64,000 nt of DNA from Streptomyces sp. GS7 (GCF_009834125.1 NZ_CP047146.1:7472501-7536500); one strand, 5' to 3'. Numbered from the stretch's first letter, positions 28,080-36,554 are shown. Numbers and translations are program-made. The notes: generated from the sequence alone by a model not told the origin.

Positions 28080-29048
28080 TCAGAACAGGACGCGCGCCAA
28101 CGCGGTCCGCGCCTTGGTCACCCGGGGGTCGTCCGCGCCGATGACGTCGAACAGTTCCAGCAGCCGCACCCGCGCGGCCTCCCGGTCCTCGCCGGCGGTC
28201 CGCTTCACCGTCTCGACCAGCCGGCCGAAGGCGTCCTCGACATGACCGCCCACCAGGTCCAGGTCCGCGGCCCGGATCTGCGCCGCGACGTCGGAGGGGC
28301 GCTGCGCGGCGGCGGTGCGCACCTCCTGTGCGTCCAGGCCCTGCACCCGGGAGAGGAGTTCGGCCTGCGCGAGGCCGAGCTTGGCCTCCGGGTTGCCGGG
28401 GTCGTCGGAGAGGACGTTCTGGTACGCGCGGATGGCGCCGCCCAGATCACCGGAGTCCAGCGCGTCGTTCGCCGCGGTCAGCGCCGCGTCGTACGGACCG
28501 GCCGGGGCCGGCGCCGCGGCAGGCTGCTGCTCGGCCGCCGCGGGGTCGACGGGCGCGCCCACGATGCCGAACTGCTGCTCGGCGGCCTGCACCAGCTGGT
28601 CCAGCACCTGCCGGATCTGCGCCTCGGGGGCGGCCCCCTGGAACAGCGGGATGGGCTGGCCCGCGATGACCGCGAACACCGCCGGGATGCCCTGCACCCC
28701 GAACTGCTGGAACAGCATCTGGTTGGCGTCGACGTCGATCTTGGCCAGCACGAACTTGCCGGCGTACTCCGCCGCGAGGCGCTCCAGCAGAGGACCCAGC
28801 TGCTTGCACGGCTCGCACCACTCGGCCCAGAAGTCGATGACGACCGGGACCTCGGTGGAACGCTGGAGGACGTCCTGCTGGAACCCCGCCTCGTCGACGT
28901 CGAACACCAGACGGGCGCCGCTCGCGGGCGCCGCGCCCGTACGGGCGGCCTCGGCACGGGCCTGCTCCGCCTTCTGCTTCGCTTCGCCGGCCGCCTTCAC
29001 CGCTGCGAGATCGACGACTCCGCTCATGGACATGTTGCGTGGCTGCAT
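28080..29048 (-). CDS. Thioredoxin-domain protein with TPR-like C-terminus (CnoX/YbbN-like)
   Basis: 322 aa, predicted cytoplasmic. After an Ala/Lys-rich N-terminus (~1-45) comes a thioredoxin fold (~46-155) with WAEWCEPCKQ (C78 and C81) and the cis-Pro loop VQGIPAVFAV. A Pro/Ala-rich linker (~165-190) leads to a helical TPR-like region (~190-322) with LDSGDLGGAIRAYQNVLSDD. This order is that of CnoX/YbbN-type chaperone-holdases. The active site here keeps both Cys (CEPC), so redox activity is possible. ATG 29048 has GGGAGGA 6 nt upstream. It appears monocistronic. Confidence 0.88.
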   Translation of the reverse strand: MQPRNMSMSGVVDLAAVKAAGEAKQKAEQARAEAARTGAAPASGARLVFDVDEAGFQQDVLQRSTEVPVVIDFWAEWCEPCKQLGPLLERLAAEYAGKFVLAKIDVDANQMLFQQFGVQGIPAVFAVIAGQPIPLFQGAAPEAQIRQVLDQLVQAAEQQFGIVGAPVDPAAAEQQPAAAPAPAGPYDAALTAANDALDSGDLGGAIRAYQNVLSDDPGNPEAKLGLAQAELLSRVQGLDAQEVRTAAAQRPSDVAAQIRAADLDLVGGHVEDAFGRLVETVKRTAGEDREAARVRLLELFDVIGADDPRVTKARTALARVLF

Positions 29049-29218
29049 GAGTCCATCCTCCCCCCTGCGCGGCCGGTTCCGGAAAGCGGTCCGGAGAACG
29101 CTCCGGAATTCGTCGTACACGTCCTGGACCAGAGGTCGGGCCGGGCCAGGCGGCGGGCTCCGCACCCGTCCGTACACCCTGCCGGAATGCGGCGTGCGTT
29201 CGGGGACCGGTGCCCGGT

Positions 29219-29265
29219 CCGGCCCCGAGGAGGGCCGGCGTTCGGCCCCGAGGAGGGCCGGCGTG
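29219..29265. repeat. 23-bp tandem duplication
   Basis: GGCCCCGAGGAGGGCCGGCG occurs at 29221 and again at 29244, a 23-bp period. It is short and GC-rich with no coding role visible. Confidence 0.7.
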
Positions 29266-29309
29266 CGCGGCCATGGGTCCCCACCCACGGCCAGTGGCTG
29301 TCGCTCTTT

Positions 29310-29326
29310 CGCTACGGGTCGTAGCG
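29310..29326. promoter_or_regulatory. Palindrome CGCTACG-GGT-CGTAGCG, candidate TetR operator
   Basis: Perfect 7-bp half-sites around a 3-bp centre, about 107 bp upstream of the TetR start. TetR regulators often bind such palindromes in their own upstream region. The link is inference. Confidence 0.4.
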
Positions 29327-29432
29327 TAACTCGGAGCCGCCCCCGCCCGGCAACCGGTTCCCCCACGCCACGGAGTGATCTGCCTCACGGAGCGCCCCGC
29401 CCGCCCTCTTACCCGCCGGTATGGTCGCCCGC

Positions 29433-30068
29433 ATGCACCGCTCCCCCTGTCCCCGGAAAGGCCGCACGGGCCGCCCCCGCAGCGCCGAGGCGGATCGCGC
29501 GATCCTCGACGCGACCCGTGCCGCGCTCGTCGACGTGGGCTGGGGGAAGCTCACCATGAGCGAGGTCGCGACGCGCGCCGGCGTGGCCAAGACGACCCTC
29601 TACCGCCGCTGGGCCAACAAGAACGAGCTGGTCGTGGACGCGGTCGCGGTCCTCTTCGACGAACTGGAACTCCCCGACCGCGGCTGCCTCCAGGCCGACA
29701 TCGAGGGCGTGGTGCTCCAGTTCGGCGCGCTGCTCGCCCGGCCCGAGACCAAGACCGCGCTGATGGCGGTGGTCGCCGAGTCGACCACCGACGACGCGCT
29801 GCGCGAGCGCATCCGGTCGGCGATCGTCGACCGGCAGAAGCGGCTGGTGCTGCTGGGCCGGGAACGCGCCCAGCAGCGCGGCGAACTGCCGCCCGACGGC
29901 GCCGGGCCCGAGGGCGCACTGGCCGCCACCCGGACCGTCGGGCTGATCTTCGACGTGATCGCCGGCGCGATCGTGCACCGCACCCTGGTCAGCGCCGAGC
30001 CGGTGGACGCCGCCTGGGCCCACCAGTTCTCGACGATGCTGCTGACCGGCCTCGGCGGACTGGGCTGA
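29433..30068 (+). CDS. TetR-family transcriptional regulator
   Basis: 211 aa. N-terminal TetR HTH: ADRAILDATRAALVDVGWGKL followed by TMSEVATRAGVAKTTLYRRW (recognition helix). The C-terminal ligand domain (~75-205) is helical. ATG 29433 is preferred to ATG 29421: the upstream TATGGT (29420-29425) looks like a -10 element 7 nt before 29433, giving a leaderless mRNA, and no Shine-Dalgarno is seen for either. The target is unknown; the convergent dehydratase/MurG pair and the divergent thioredoxin gene are possible targets. Confidence 0.88.
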   Translation: MHRSPCPRKGRTGRPRSAEADRAILDATRAALVDVGWGKLTMSEVATRAGVAKTTLYRRWANKNELVVDAVAVLFDELELPDRGCLQADIEGVVLQFGALLARPETKTALMAVVAESTTDDALRERIRSAIVDRQKRLVLLGRERAQQRGELPPDGAGPEGALAATRTVGLIFDVIAGAIVHRTLVSAEPVDAAWAHQFSTMLLTGLGGLG

Positions 30069-30086
30069 GTCGGCCGACGGTGCCGG

Positions 30087-30105
30087 GTCGGCCGGCCGGG
30101 CCGAC
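30087..30105. terminator. Small hairpin between TetR and dehydratase genes
   Basis: GTCGGCC / GGCCGAC with a 5-nt loop in the 68-bp gap between two convergent genes. A plausible bidirectional terminator, though short. Confidence 0.4.
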
Positions 30106-30136
30106 TGGGCTGACGTACCGTCACCCGCCCGGTCGG

Positions 30137-31198
30137 TCAGACCTGGTAGCGCTCCGCCCGGAACAGGTGCAGATGGTCCGCGACCCATTCCGAGGTCCGC
30201 TCCAGCCCCTCCTTCAGCGAAACCCGCGGCTCCCATGACGCCCATTGCCGTGCCCGGGAGTTGTCCGAAAGCAGCCGCTCCACCTCACTGCCCGACGGCC
30301 GCAGCCGCGTACGGTCCACCACCACCTCGGCGCTGCGCCCGGAGGCCGCGATCAGCGCCTCGGCCAGCGCCCCGATGGCGATCTCCCGCCCGCTGCCCAG
30401 GTTCACCACCTGCCCGAGTGCCCGGTCGCAGTCGGCCAGCGCCAGGAACCCGGCCGCGGTGTCCGTGACGTAGGTGAAGTCCCGGGTCGGGGTGAGCGAG
30501 CCGAGCTTGATCTGCCGGGCGCCGGAGTGGAGTTGGGCCAGGATCGTCGGGATCACGGCGCGCGCGGACTGCCGGGGGCCGTAGGTGTTGAAGGGGCGGA
30601 CCACCGTCACCGGCAGCTCGAAGGCGTGCCAGTGCGACAGCGCCATCATGTCCGCGCCGATCTTCGAGGCGGAGTAGGGCGACTGCGGCTGGAGCGGGTG
30701 CTCCTCGCTGATCGGGGCGGTCCGCGCGGTCCCGTAGACCTCGCTGGTGGAGGTGTGCACCAGCCGCCGCACGCCGTGCCGGCGGCACGCCTCGGCGATG
30801 TTCTCGGTGCCCACCACGTTGGTCTGCACATAGGCGCCGGGCGAGTCGTAGCTGTACGGGATGCCGATCAGCGCGGCCAGGTGGAAGACGGTGTCGCAGC
30901 CCGCGACGGCGTCCATCACCCGGCCCGCGTCCCGGACGTCGCCGGCGATCATCTCGACCGGGCTGCCGGGCGCCAGGTAGCGGGCCAGATTGCCCTTCTC
31001 GGCATACGGCTTGTAGTGGACGAAGGCGCGCACCTCGGCGCCCGCCTCGACCAGCAGATCGACCAGCGTGGAGCCGATGAACCCCTCGGCCCCGGTGACC
31101 AGGACCCGGCGTCCGGCCCACTGCCGCGCGCCGCTGCCGGTGAGGGGGGTGAGGGAGGTGGTGGCAGCGGGGGTCGTGGGGCTGCTGCTGGTGGTCAT
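30137..31198 (-). CDS. NDP-sugar 4,6-dehydratase-like SDR (LegB-like)
   Basis: 353 aa. Extended short-chain dehydrogenase: Rossmann motif VTGAEGFIG (from residue ~35), HTSTSEVYGTA (T151-S152-E153 region) and YSASK (Y175, K179), then NTYGPRQSARAVIP and DFTYVTDTAAGF. The TS-E-V-YG pattern is typical of NDP-hexose 4,6-dehydratases; overall it resembles LegB-type UDP-sugar dehydratases, and epimerase activity cannot be excluded. ATG 31198 has GAAGGAG 5 nt upstream. It overlaps the MurG-like gene by 4 nt (ATGA), so the two are one operon, suggesting a sugar made or modified here is used by that transferase. Confidence 0.85.
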   Translation of the reverse strand: MTTSSSPTTPAATTSLTPLTGSGARQWAGRRVLVTGAEGFIGSTLVDLLVEAGAEVRAFVHYKPYAEKGNLARYLAPGSPVEMIAGDVRDAGRVMDAVAGCDTVFHLAALIGIPYSYDSPGAYVQTNVVGTENIAEACRRHGVRRLVHTSTSEVYGTARTAPISEEHPLQPQSPYSASKIGADMMALSHWHAFELPVTVVRPFNTYGPRQSARAVIPTILAQLHSGARQIKLGSLTPTRDFTYVTDTAAGFLALADCDRALGQVVNLGSGREIAIGALAEALIAASGRSAEVVVDRTRLRPSGSEVERLLSDNSRARQWASWEPRVSLKEGLERTSEWVADHLHLFRAERYQV

Positions 31199-32403
31199 GC
31201 GGACTCCTTCAGGTTCAGGGGGTTGGGGTATCGGGTGGTGTGGCCGTCGTGGACGGGGCCGTCGTGGGCCGGGTGGTGCGGACGGCCGGCCAGCGCCAGG
31301 GTCTTGGCGGCCAGCAGGTCGGCGGCGTGCGCATGGGTGCCGGGGTCGGCCGCCGCACTCATCGCGGCGAGCCGGCCGGGGTCGTCGAGGAGCGGGGTGA
31401 CCAGCCCGTCCAGCCGCTCCGCCGAGGTCTCCGCGTCGGACAGCAGCAGCGCCGCCCCGGCGTCCGAGAGCACCCGTGCGTTGTGCGTCTGGTGGTCTCC
31501 GGGCGCATGCGGATACGGGACCAGGACGGCGGGCATCCCGATGGTGGCCAGCTCCGCGACGGTCGCCGAACCGGCCCGGCAGACCACCAGGTCGGCCGCC
31601 GCGTACGCCAGATCCATCCGGTCCAGGTACGGCACCGCCTCGGCGACCGCGGACCCGCCGCTCGCCACGAGCCGCGCCCGGGTGTCGTCCAGCGCCGCCG
31701 GACCGGTCTTGATCAGCAGCCGCAGGTCCGCCCGCGACCGGTGGCGGGCCGCCAGGCCCACGGCGGCCTCGGTGAGCCGGGCGGCGCCCAGGCTGCCGCC
31801 GTTGAACAGCAGCAGCCGCGCGCTCTCCGGGATGCCCAGCGCCTGCCGGGCGGCCGGCCGCAGCGCCGCCCGGTCCAGTCCGGCCAGCGGACCGACCAGC
31901 GGCAGGCCGACGGTCTCCGCCCGCTCGCCGCCGGCCAGATGAGGCCGGCTGCGGTCGAAGGCGAGGGCGAGGTGAGGGGTGAGCCGGGCGGCGAACCGGT
32001 TGGCCCGGCCCGGCACCGCGTTGGATTCGTGGATCAGGCTCGGCAGCCCGGCCATCCGGGCCCCGACGATCACCGGGGCACTGGGATAGCCGCCCATGCC
32101 GACCGCGACCTGGGCGCGCTGCTCCTTGAGGATGGCCCGGCACTGGGCGCCGGACTTCAGCAGCGCGGCCGGCAGCAGAAAGCGCCGGGCGCCCAGCGAC
32201 GGGTCGAAGGGGATCATGTCGACGGTGTGCAGCCGGTATCCGGCGTCCGGGATGAGCCGCGTCTCCAGCCCGCGTTCGGTGCCGACGAAGGAGATCACCG
32301 CGTCGGGCACGGCCCGGCGGAGGGCGTCGGCGAGGGCAAGTCCTGGATAGATGTGGCCGCCGGTGCCGCCCGCACCGATCACGACCGAGAGTGGTGTGCG
32401 CAT
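31195..32403 (-). CDS. MurG-like glycosyltransferase (paralogue outside the dcw cluster)
   Basis: 402 aa, GT28 family. It has the MurG loops: VIGAGGTGGHIYPGLALADAL (GGTGGH at 12-17), VGMGGYPSAPVIVGARM, IHESNAVPGRANR, LLFNGGSLGAARLTEA, and VCRAGSATVAELATIGMPAVLVPYPHAPGDHQTHNA. These bind UDP-GlcNAc and lipid acceptor in true MurG. The usual Streptomyces murG lies between ftsW and murC; none of those genes is here, so this is an extra copy. The ~35-residue C-terminal tail is His/Pro-rich. The start lacks a clear Shine-Dalgarno. Operon with the dehydratase suggests modification of an envelope glycolipid; the substrate is unknown. Confidence 0.82.
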   Translation of the reverse strand: MRTPLSVVIGAGGTGGHIYPGLALADALRRAVPDAVISFVGTERGLETRLIPDAGYRLHTVDMIPFDPSLGARRFLLPAALLKSGAQCRAILKEQRAQVAVGMGGYPSAPVIVGARMAGLPSLIHESNAVPGRANRFAARLTPHLALAFDRSRPHLAGGERAETVGLPLVGPLAGLDRAALRPAARQALGIPESARLLLFNGGSLGAARLTEAAVGLAARHRSRADLRLLIKTGPAALDDTRARLVASGGSAVAEAVPYLDRMDLAYAAADLVVCRAGSATVAELATIGMPAVLVPYPHAPGDHQTHNARVLSDAGAALLLSDAETSAERLDGLVTPLLDDPGRLAAMSAAADPGTHAHAADLLAAKTLALAGRPHHPAHDGPVHDGHTTRYPNPLNLKESA

Positions 32404-32426
32404 GGCCGCCACGCTCACCCGCGGCC

Positions 32427-32448
32427 CTAAGAAGGTTCTAAGACGGGT
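32427..32448. promoter_or_regulatory. 11-bp direct repeats in the MurG-like / response-regulator promoter
   Basis: CTAAGAAGGTT (32427-32437) is followed immediately by CTAAGACGGGT (32438-32448). Head-to-tail repeats with an 11-bp period are typical of OmpR/PhoP-family sites. They lie in the 63-bp space between the divergent starts, so the adjacent regulator could control both operons. Confidence 0.5.
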
Positions 32449-32466
32449 GTTTGGGAGCCTGTAGCC

Positions 32467-33222
32467 ATGCCCACTCCGCCACCGCCCGGATCCGCGCCCA
32501 CCGCGTCCGGGAACTCCCCGTCCCCGTCCGCCGCCCCCAGGATCCTGGTCGTCGACGACGAACCGGAGGTCCGCGCCGCCGTGTCGGACGGACTCGCCGT
32601 CGAGGGCTACGCGGTACGCGGCGCCGCCGACGGCCTGGCCGCGCTCTCCGAGGTCGCCGCCTGGCAGCCCGACGCCATCGTCCTCGACGTGATGATGCCG
32701 GTACTGGACGGCCTGGCGGTCTGCCGCCGGCTGCGCGCCCTGGACGACCGCACCCCGATCCTCGTCCTGACCGCCCTGGACGCGGTCAGCGACCGGGTCG
32801 ACGGCCTGGACGCGGGCGCCGACGACTACCTGGTCAAGCCGTTCGCCCTGGACGAGTTGATCGCCCGTATCCGGGCCCTGCTGCGCCGGGCCGCGGCCCC
32901 CGCCGCCGACGACACCCGGCTCTGCTACGACGATCTGGTCGTCGACCCCGTCACCCGCACCGGCCACCGCGGCGGCCGGCCGCTGGAGTTCAGCCGCACC
33001 GAGTACGCCCTGCTGGAACTGCTGCTGCTCCACCCCGGCCAGGTGCTGCCGCGCGAGGTGATCCTGGAGCGCGTCTGGGGCCGCGACTTCGGCCCGGAAT
33101 CCAACTCCCTGGCCGTGTACGTCGGTTATCTGCGCCGGAAGCTGGAGGCGGGCGGCGAGCCCCGCCTGGTGCACACCGTGCACGGCGTCGGCTACCGCCT
33201 GGACCGGGCGGAGGGCGCATGA
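32467..33222 (+). CDS. OmpR-family response regulator
   Basis: 251 aa. A Pro/Ser-rich N-terminal ~24 residues precede the receiver domain: VVDDE (29-32 acidic pocket), phospho-acceptor D74 in IVLDVMMPVLDG, LTA (Thr) and YLVKPF (Lys). The C-terminal winged-helix DNA-binding domain has EFSRTEYALLELLLLHPGQV and NSLAVYVGYLRRKLEAGGEP. This is the MprA/PhoP group. GGGAG lies before ATG 32467. Its stop overlaps the kinase start (ATGA). Confidence 0.93.
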   Translation: MPTPPPPGSAPTASGNSPSPSAAPRILVVDDEPEVRAAVSDGLAVEGYAVRGAADGLAALSEVAAWQPDAIVLDVMMPVLDGLAVCRRLRALDDRTPILVLTALDAVSDRVDGLDAGADDYLVKPFALDELIARIRALLRRAAAPAADDTRLCYDDLVVDPVTRTGHRGGRPLEFSRTEYALLELLLLHPGQVLPREVILERVWGRDFGPESNSLAVYVGYLRRKLEAGGEPRLVHTVHGVGYRLDRAEGA

Positions 33223-34616
33223 CCGGCCGCCGCCGGCTGGGCGGCCGCTGGATCCGCCGCCGCCCGCTGCGCACCCGCCTGGCGCTGGCCGCCTCCGCGG
33301 CGGTGGCGCTGGTCGCGGTGGGGGTCTGCGCCGCCGCGTTCCTCGTCACCCGCCACCAGATGAACCGCCAGCTCAACCTCAGCCTGGGGCAGACGGCCAC
33401 CCAGCAGCTCCAGCGCATCCACGACTGGGGCCCGGTCGCGGGCGACGCCTCCTGCCAGTACCCGGCCGCCGCCTGCGTCCAGATCGTCCCCGCCGACCCC
33501 CGCAAGGACGCCCGCGGCCCGTACGCCCTCCCGGTCTCGGCCGCCACCCGCGAGGTGGCCGCCGGAGCGCGCCCCGCCTACTACACCGACCTCACCGTCG
33601 CCGGGCACCCCGTCCGGATGTTCACCAGGCACCTCCCGCACAAGGACCTGGCGCTCCAGGTGGCGCTCCGCTCCGACACCGTCGACCGCGGCGTGCGCCA
33701 GGCCGCCTGGGCCCTGTCCGTGGTCGGCGGCGCGGGCGTCCTGCTGGCCGCCGCCCTGGGCTACTGGGTCTCCCGTACGGGCCTGGCTCCCGTCGCCCGG
33801 CTCACCGCCACCGCGGAGCGCATCGCCGCCACCCGCGACGCCCGCCACCGCATCGAGCTGCCGGACGGCCCGGACACCCACGAGGACGAGATCACCCGGC
33901 TCGCCACCAGCTTCAACACCATGCTCGGCGAACTGGAGGAGTCCGTCACCGCCCGGCGCCGGCTGGTCGCCGACGCCTCCCACGAGCTGCGCACCCCGCT
34001 GACCGCGCTCCGCACCAACGCCGAACTGCTCGCCCGTTCCGACCGCCTGACGGACACTCAGCGGGACCGGGCGTCGGCCGCGCTGGGCCGCCAGCTGCGC
34101 GAGGTCACCACCCTCGTCAACGACCTCATCGAACTCGCCCGCGACGAGGAGCCCCGGCCCCTGGTCGAGCAGGTCCGCCCCGCCGCCCTCCTGGAGCACG
34201 CGGTGGCCGCGGCCCGCGAGCACTGGCCGGAGATCACCTTCACCTGCCGCACCGACCCCGCGGCGGCCGGGACGGCCCTCCCCGGCGTCCCGCAGCGCCT
34301 GAACCGGCTGCTGTCCAACCTCCTCGACAACGCCGCCAAGTTCTCCCCGCCCGGCGGCCCCGTGGAGGCCGAACTCACCGCCGTGCCGGACGCGCTGGAG
34401 CTGACCGTCCGCGACCACGGCCCCGGTATCGCCCCCGAGGACCTGCCGCATGTCTTCGACCGCTTCTACCGCGCCCAGGCCGCCCGCGCCCTCCCCGGCT
34501 CGGGCCTCGGCCTGGCGATGGCCCGTCAGATCGCCCGCGCCCACGGCGCCGAGCTGACGGCGGAGCGGGCGCCGGGCGGCGGGGCGCTCTTCCGGCTGCG
34601 GATGCCGGCGGGGTGA
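33219..34616 (+). CDS. Sensor histidine kinase (MprB-like)
   Basis: 465 aa. TM1 (~20-45), an extracytoplasmic domain (~46-165) with two Cys (SCQYPAAACVQ) that could form a disulfide, TM2 (~170-192), HAMP (SRTGLAPVARLTATAERIA), HisKA with VADASHELRTPLTALR (H255), and HATPase with LNRLLSNLLDNAAKFS, RDHGPGIAPEDLPHVFDRFY and GSGLGLAMARQIA. The start overlaps the regulator stop. An extracytoplasmic sensor next to an envelope glycosyltransferase suggests cell-envelope sensing, which is inference. Confidence 0.93.
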   Translation: MTGRRRLGGRWIRRRPLRTRLALAASAAVALVAVGVCAAAFLVTRHQMNRQLNLSLGQTATQQLQRIHDWGPVAGDASCQYPAAACVQIVPADPRKDARGPYALPVSAATREVAAGARPAYYTDLTVAGHPVRMFTRHLPHKDLALQVALRSDTVDRGVRQAAWALSVVGGAGVLLAAALGYWVSRTGLAPVARLTATAERIAATRDARHRIELPDGPDTHEDEITRLATSFNTMLGELEESVTARRRLVADASHELRTPLTALRTNAELLARSDRLTDTQRDRASAALGRQLREVTTLVNDLIELARDEEPRPLVEQVRPAALLEHAVAAAREHWPEITFTCRTDPAAAGTALPGVPQRLNRLLSNLLDNAAKFSPPGGPVEAELTAVPDALELTVRDHGPGIAPEDLPHVFDRFYRAQAARALPGSGLGLAMARQIARAHGAELTAERAPGGGALFRLRMPAG

Positions 34617-34724
34617 CGGGGGCGGCACGGCGAGACACCGGCGGCCTGCGGCCGCGGCGGCGGGCCGTCTCAGAGGTGGACGGGCACCGCCACGGCGCGG
34701 CCGCCGCGCCGGACCCGACTCCCG

Positions 34725-36425
34725 TCAGAACCCGGCCGGTTCGGTGTACACCCCCCACTCGTCGCGCAGCGCCCCGCAGATCTCGCCGAGCGTCGCCTCG
34801 GCCCGTACGGCCTCCAGCATCGGCTCGATCATGTTCGCCCCGCTGCGCGCGGCGGTCAGCATCGTCTTCAGCGCCGCCGCCACCCGGGCGTCGTCCCGGG
34901 CCGCCTTGCGCTCCGCCAGCATCCGCACCTGCTCGCGCTCGACCTCGTGGCTGACCCGCAGGATCTCCAGGTCGCCGGTGACCGAGCCCTCGTGGCAGTT
35001 GACGCCGACCACCTTCTTCTCGCCCTTCTCCAGGGCCTGTTGGTACCGGAACGCGGACTCGGCGATCTCGCCCGTGAACCAGCCGTCCTCGATGCCCCGC
35101 AGAATGCCGGAGGTCATCGGCCCGATCGGGTGCTGCCCGTCCGGCACGGCGCGCGCCCCGCGCTCCTTTATCTGCGCGAAGATCTTCTCCGCGTCCGCCT
35201 CGATGCGGTCGGTCAGCGCCTCGACGAACCACGAACCGCCCAGCGGGTCGGCGACATTGGCGACCCCGATCTCCTCCATCAGCACCTGCTGCGTCCGGAG
35301 CGCGATCTCCGCCGCCTGCTCGCTGGGCAGCGCCAGCGTCTCGTCCAGGGCGTTGGTGTGCAGCGAGTTGGTGCCGCCGAGCACCGCGGCCAGCGCCTCC
35401 ACCGCGGTCCGTACCACGTTGTTGTACGGCTGCTGGGCGGTCAGCGACACGCCCGCGGTCTGGGTGTGGAACCGCAGCCACTGCGCCTTCTCGCTGGAGG
35501 CACCGTAGACGTCCCGCATCCAGCGGGCCCAGATCCGGCGCGCGGCGCGGAACTTGGCGATCTCCTCGAAGAAGTCCAGATGGGCGTCGAAGAAGAAGGA
35601 CAGACCGGGTGCGAACCTGTCGACGTCCAGGCCGCGGGAGAGGCCCAGCTCGACGTACCCGAAGCCGTCGGCCAGGGTGTACGCCAGCTCCTGGGCGGCC
35701 GTCGCGCCGGCCTCCCGGATGTGGTAGCCGGAGACGGACAGCGGCTTGTAGGCGGGGATGCCGTGCGCGCAGTGCTCCATCAGGTCGCCGATCAGCCGCA
35801 GATGCGGCTCCGGCTGGAACAGCCACTCCTTCTGCGCGATGTACTCCTTGAAGATGTCCGTCTGGAGCGTGCCGTTGAGCACCGCCGGGTCGACGCCCTG
35901 CCGCTCGGCGGCGACGAGATACATGCAGAAGACCGGCACGGCGGGCCCGCTGATCGTCATGGACGTCGTCACGTCGCCCAGCGGGATGTCCTTGAACAGG
36001 ACCTCCATGTCCGCCGCCGAGTCGATGGCCACGCCGCAGTGGCCGACCTCGCCGAGCGAGCGCGGGTCGTCGGAGTCCCGTCCCATCAGGGTCGGCATGT
36101 CGAACGCGACGGAGAGGCCGCCGCCGCCGGCGTCGAGGATCATCTTGTACCGCTCGTTCGTCTGCTCGGCGTTGCCGAAGCCCGCGAACTGGCGGATGGT
36201 CCAGGTGCGCCCCCGGTAGCCGGTCGGATACAGCCCGCGCGTGAAGGGGTACTCGCCCGGCCACCCGATCCGCTCGAACCCCTCGACCGGATCGCCGGGC
36301 CGCGGCCCGTACACCGGCTCGACGGGATCGCCCGAGAGCGTGCTGAAGTCCGCATCGCGCTTCCGGGCGGAGTCGTACCGGGCCTGCCAGCGGCGGCGGC
36401 CCTCTTCGATCGCGTCAGCGTCCAT
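34725..36425 (-). CDS. icmA: Isobutyryl-CoA mutase large subunit
   Basis: 566 aa, the length known for Streptomyces IcmA. It is the substrate-binding TIM-barrel subunit of the B12-dependent mutase that interconverts isobutyryl-CoA and n-butyryl-CoA in valine and polyketide-precursor metabolism. The diagnostic pair is visible: F80 in [15 protein letters not shown] and Q198 in KEYIAQKEW, where methylmalonyl-CoA mutases have Tyr and Arg. No B12-binding domain is present, so a separate IcmB is needed and is not in this window. There is no clear Shine-Dalgarno before ATG 36425; a palindrome at 36437-36454 covers the promoter. The gene is convergent with the OmpR-type kinase. Confidence 0.93.
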   Translation of the reverse strand: MDADAIEEGRRRWQARYDSARKRDADFSTLSGDPVEPVYGPRPGDPVEGFERIGWPGEYPFTRGLYPTGYRGRTWTIRQFAGFGNAEQTNERYKMILDAGGGGLSVAFDMPTLMGRDSDDPRSLGEVGHCGVAIDSAADMEVLFKDIPLGDVTTSMTISGPAVPVFCMYLVAAERQGVDPAVLNGTLQTDIFKEYIAQKEWLFQPEPHLRLIGDLMEHCAHGIPAYKPLSVSGYHIREAGATAAQELAYTLADGFGYVELGLSRGLDVDRFAPGLSFFFDAHLDFFEEIAKFRAARRIWARWMRDVYGASSEKAQWLRFHTQTAGVSLTAQQPYNNVVRTAVEALAAVLGGTNSLHTNALDETLALPSEQAAEIALRTQQVLMEEIGVANVADPLGGSWFVEALTDRIEADAEKIFAQIKERGARAVPDGQHPIGPMTSGILRGIEDGWFTGEIAESAFRYQQALEKGEKKVVGVNCHEGSVTGDLEILRVSHEVEREQVRMLAERKAARDDARVAAALKTMLTAARSGANMIEPMLEAVRAEATLGEICGALRDEWGVYTEPAGF

Positions 36426-36436
36426 ACCGTCGAATT

Positions 36437-36454
36437 TACTAGGACGTCCTAGTA
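36437..36454. promoter_or_regulatory. Perfect 18-bp palindrome over the icmA promoter
   Basis: TACTAGGACGTCCTAGTA is a perfect palindrome ending 12 nt before the icmA start codon. On the minus strand TAGTAAAT, overlapping its edge, could be the -10 of a leaderless transcript. This geometry suits a repressor operator, for example for the MarR protein encoded at 37166 or an unlinked TetR. The protein is not identified. Confidence 0.65.
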
Positions 36455-36554
36455 CCTGTCGATGGCTGGCGCCCCGGATTCGGGGTCGGGGACGGTCCCC
36501 TAAGGGGTGCGCGGGCCCCCGGACCGGGCCCTGCCCCGGGCCTGAACAGCGCAA

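Larger units (their letters stand above)
29049..29432. other. Divergent region between the thioredoxin-TPR gene and the TetR gene
   Basis: 384 bp without a gene. It holds about two copies of a 23-bp direct repeat (29219-29265), the palindrome CGCTACG-GGT-CGTAGCG (29310-29326), and the presumed promoters of both flanking genes. Confidence 0.65.

Noticed and set aside
30137..32143. A single 668-aa protein fused to the dehydratase
   Set aside because: The N-terminal half is a shadow of the MurG-like gene in another frame. The true dehydratase start has GAAGGAG and the family N-terminus.
34617..34724. GC-rich complementary blocks between the OmpR-type kinase and icmA as a terminator
   Set aside because: The complementary GCGG/CCGC blocks are ~50 nt apart with several alternative pairings, so no defined hairpin can be claimed.
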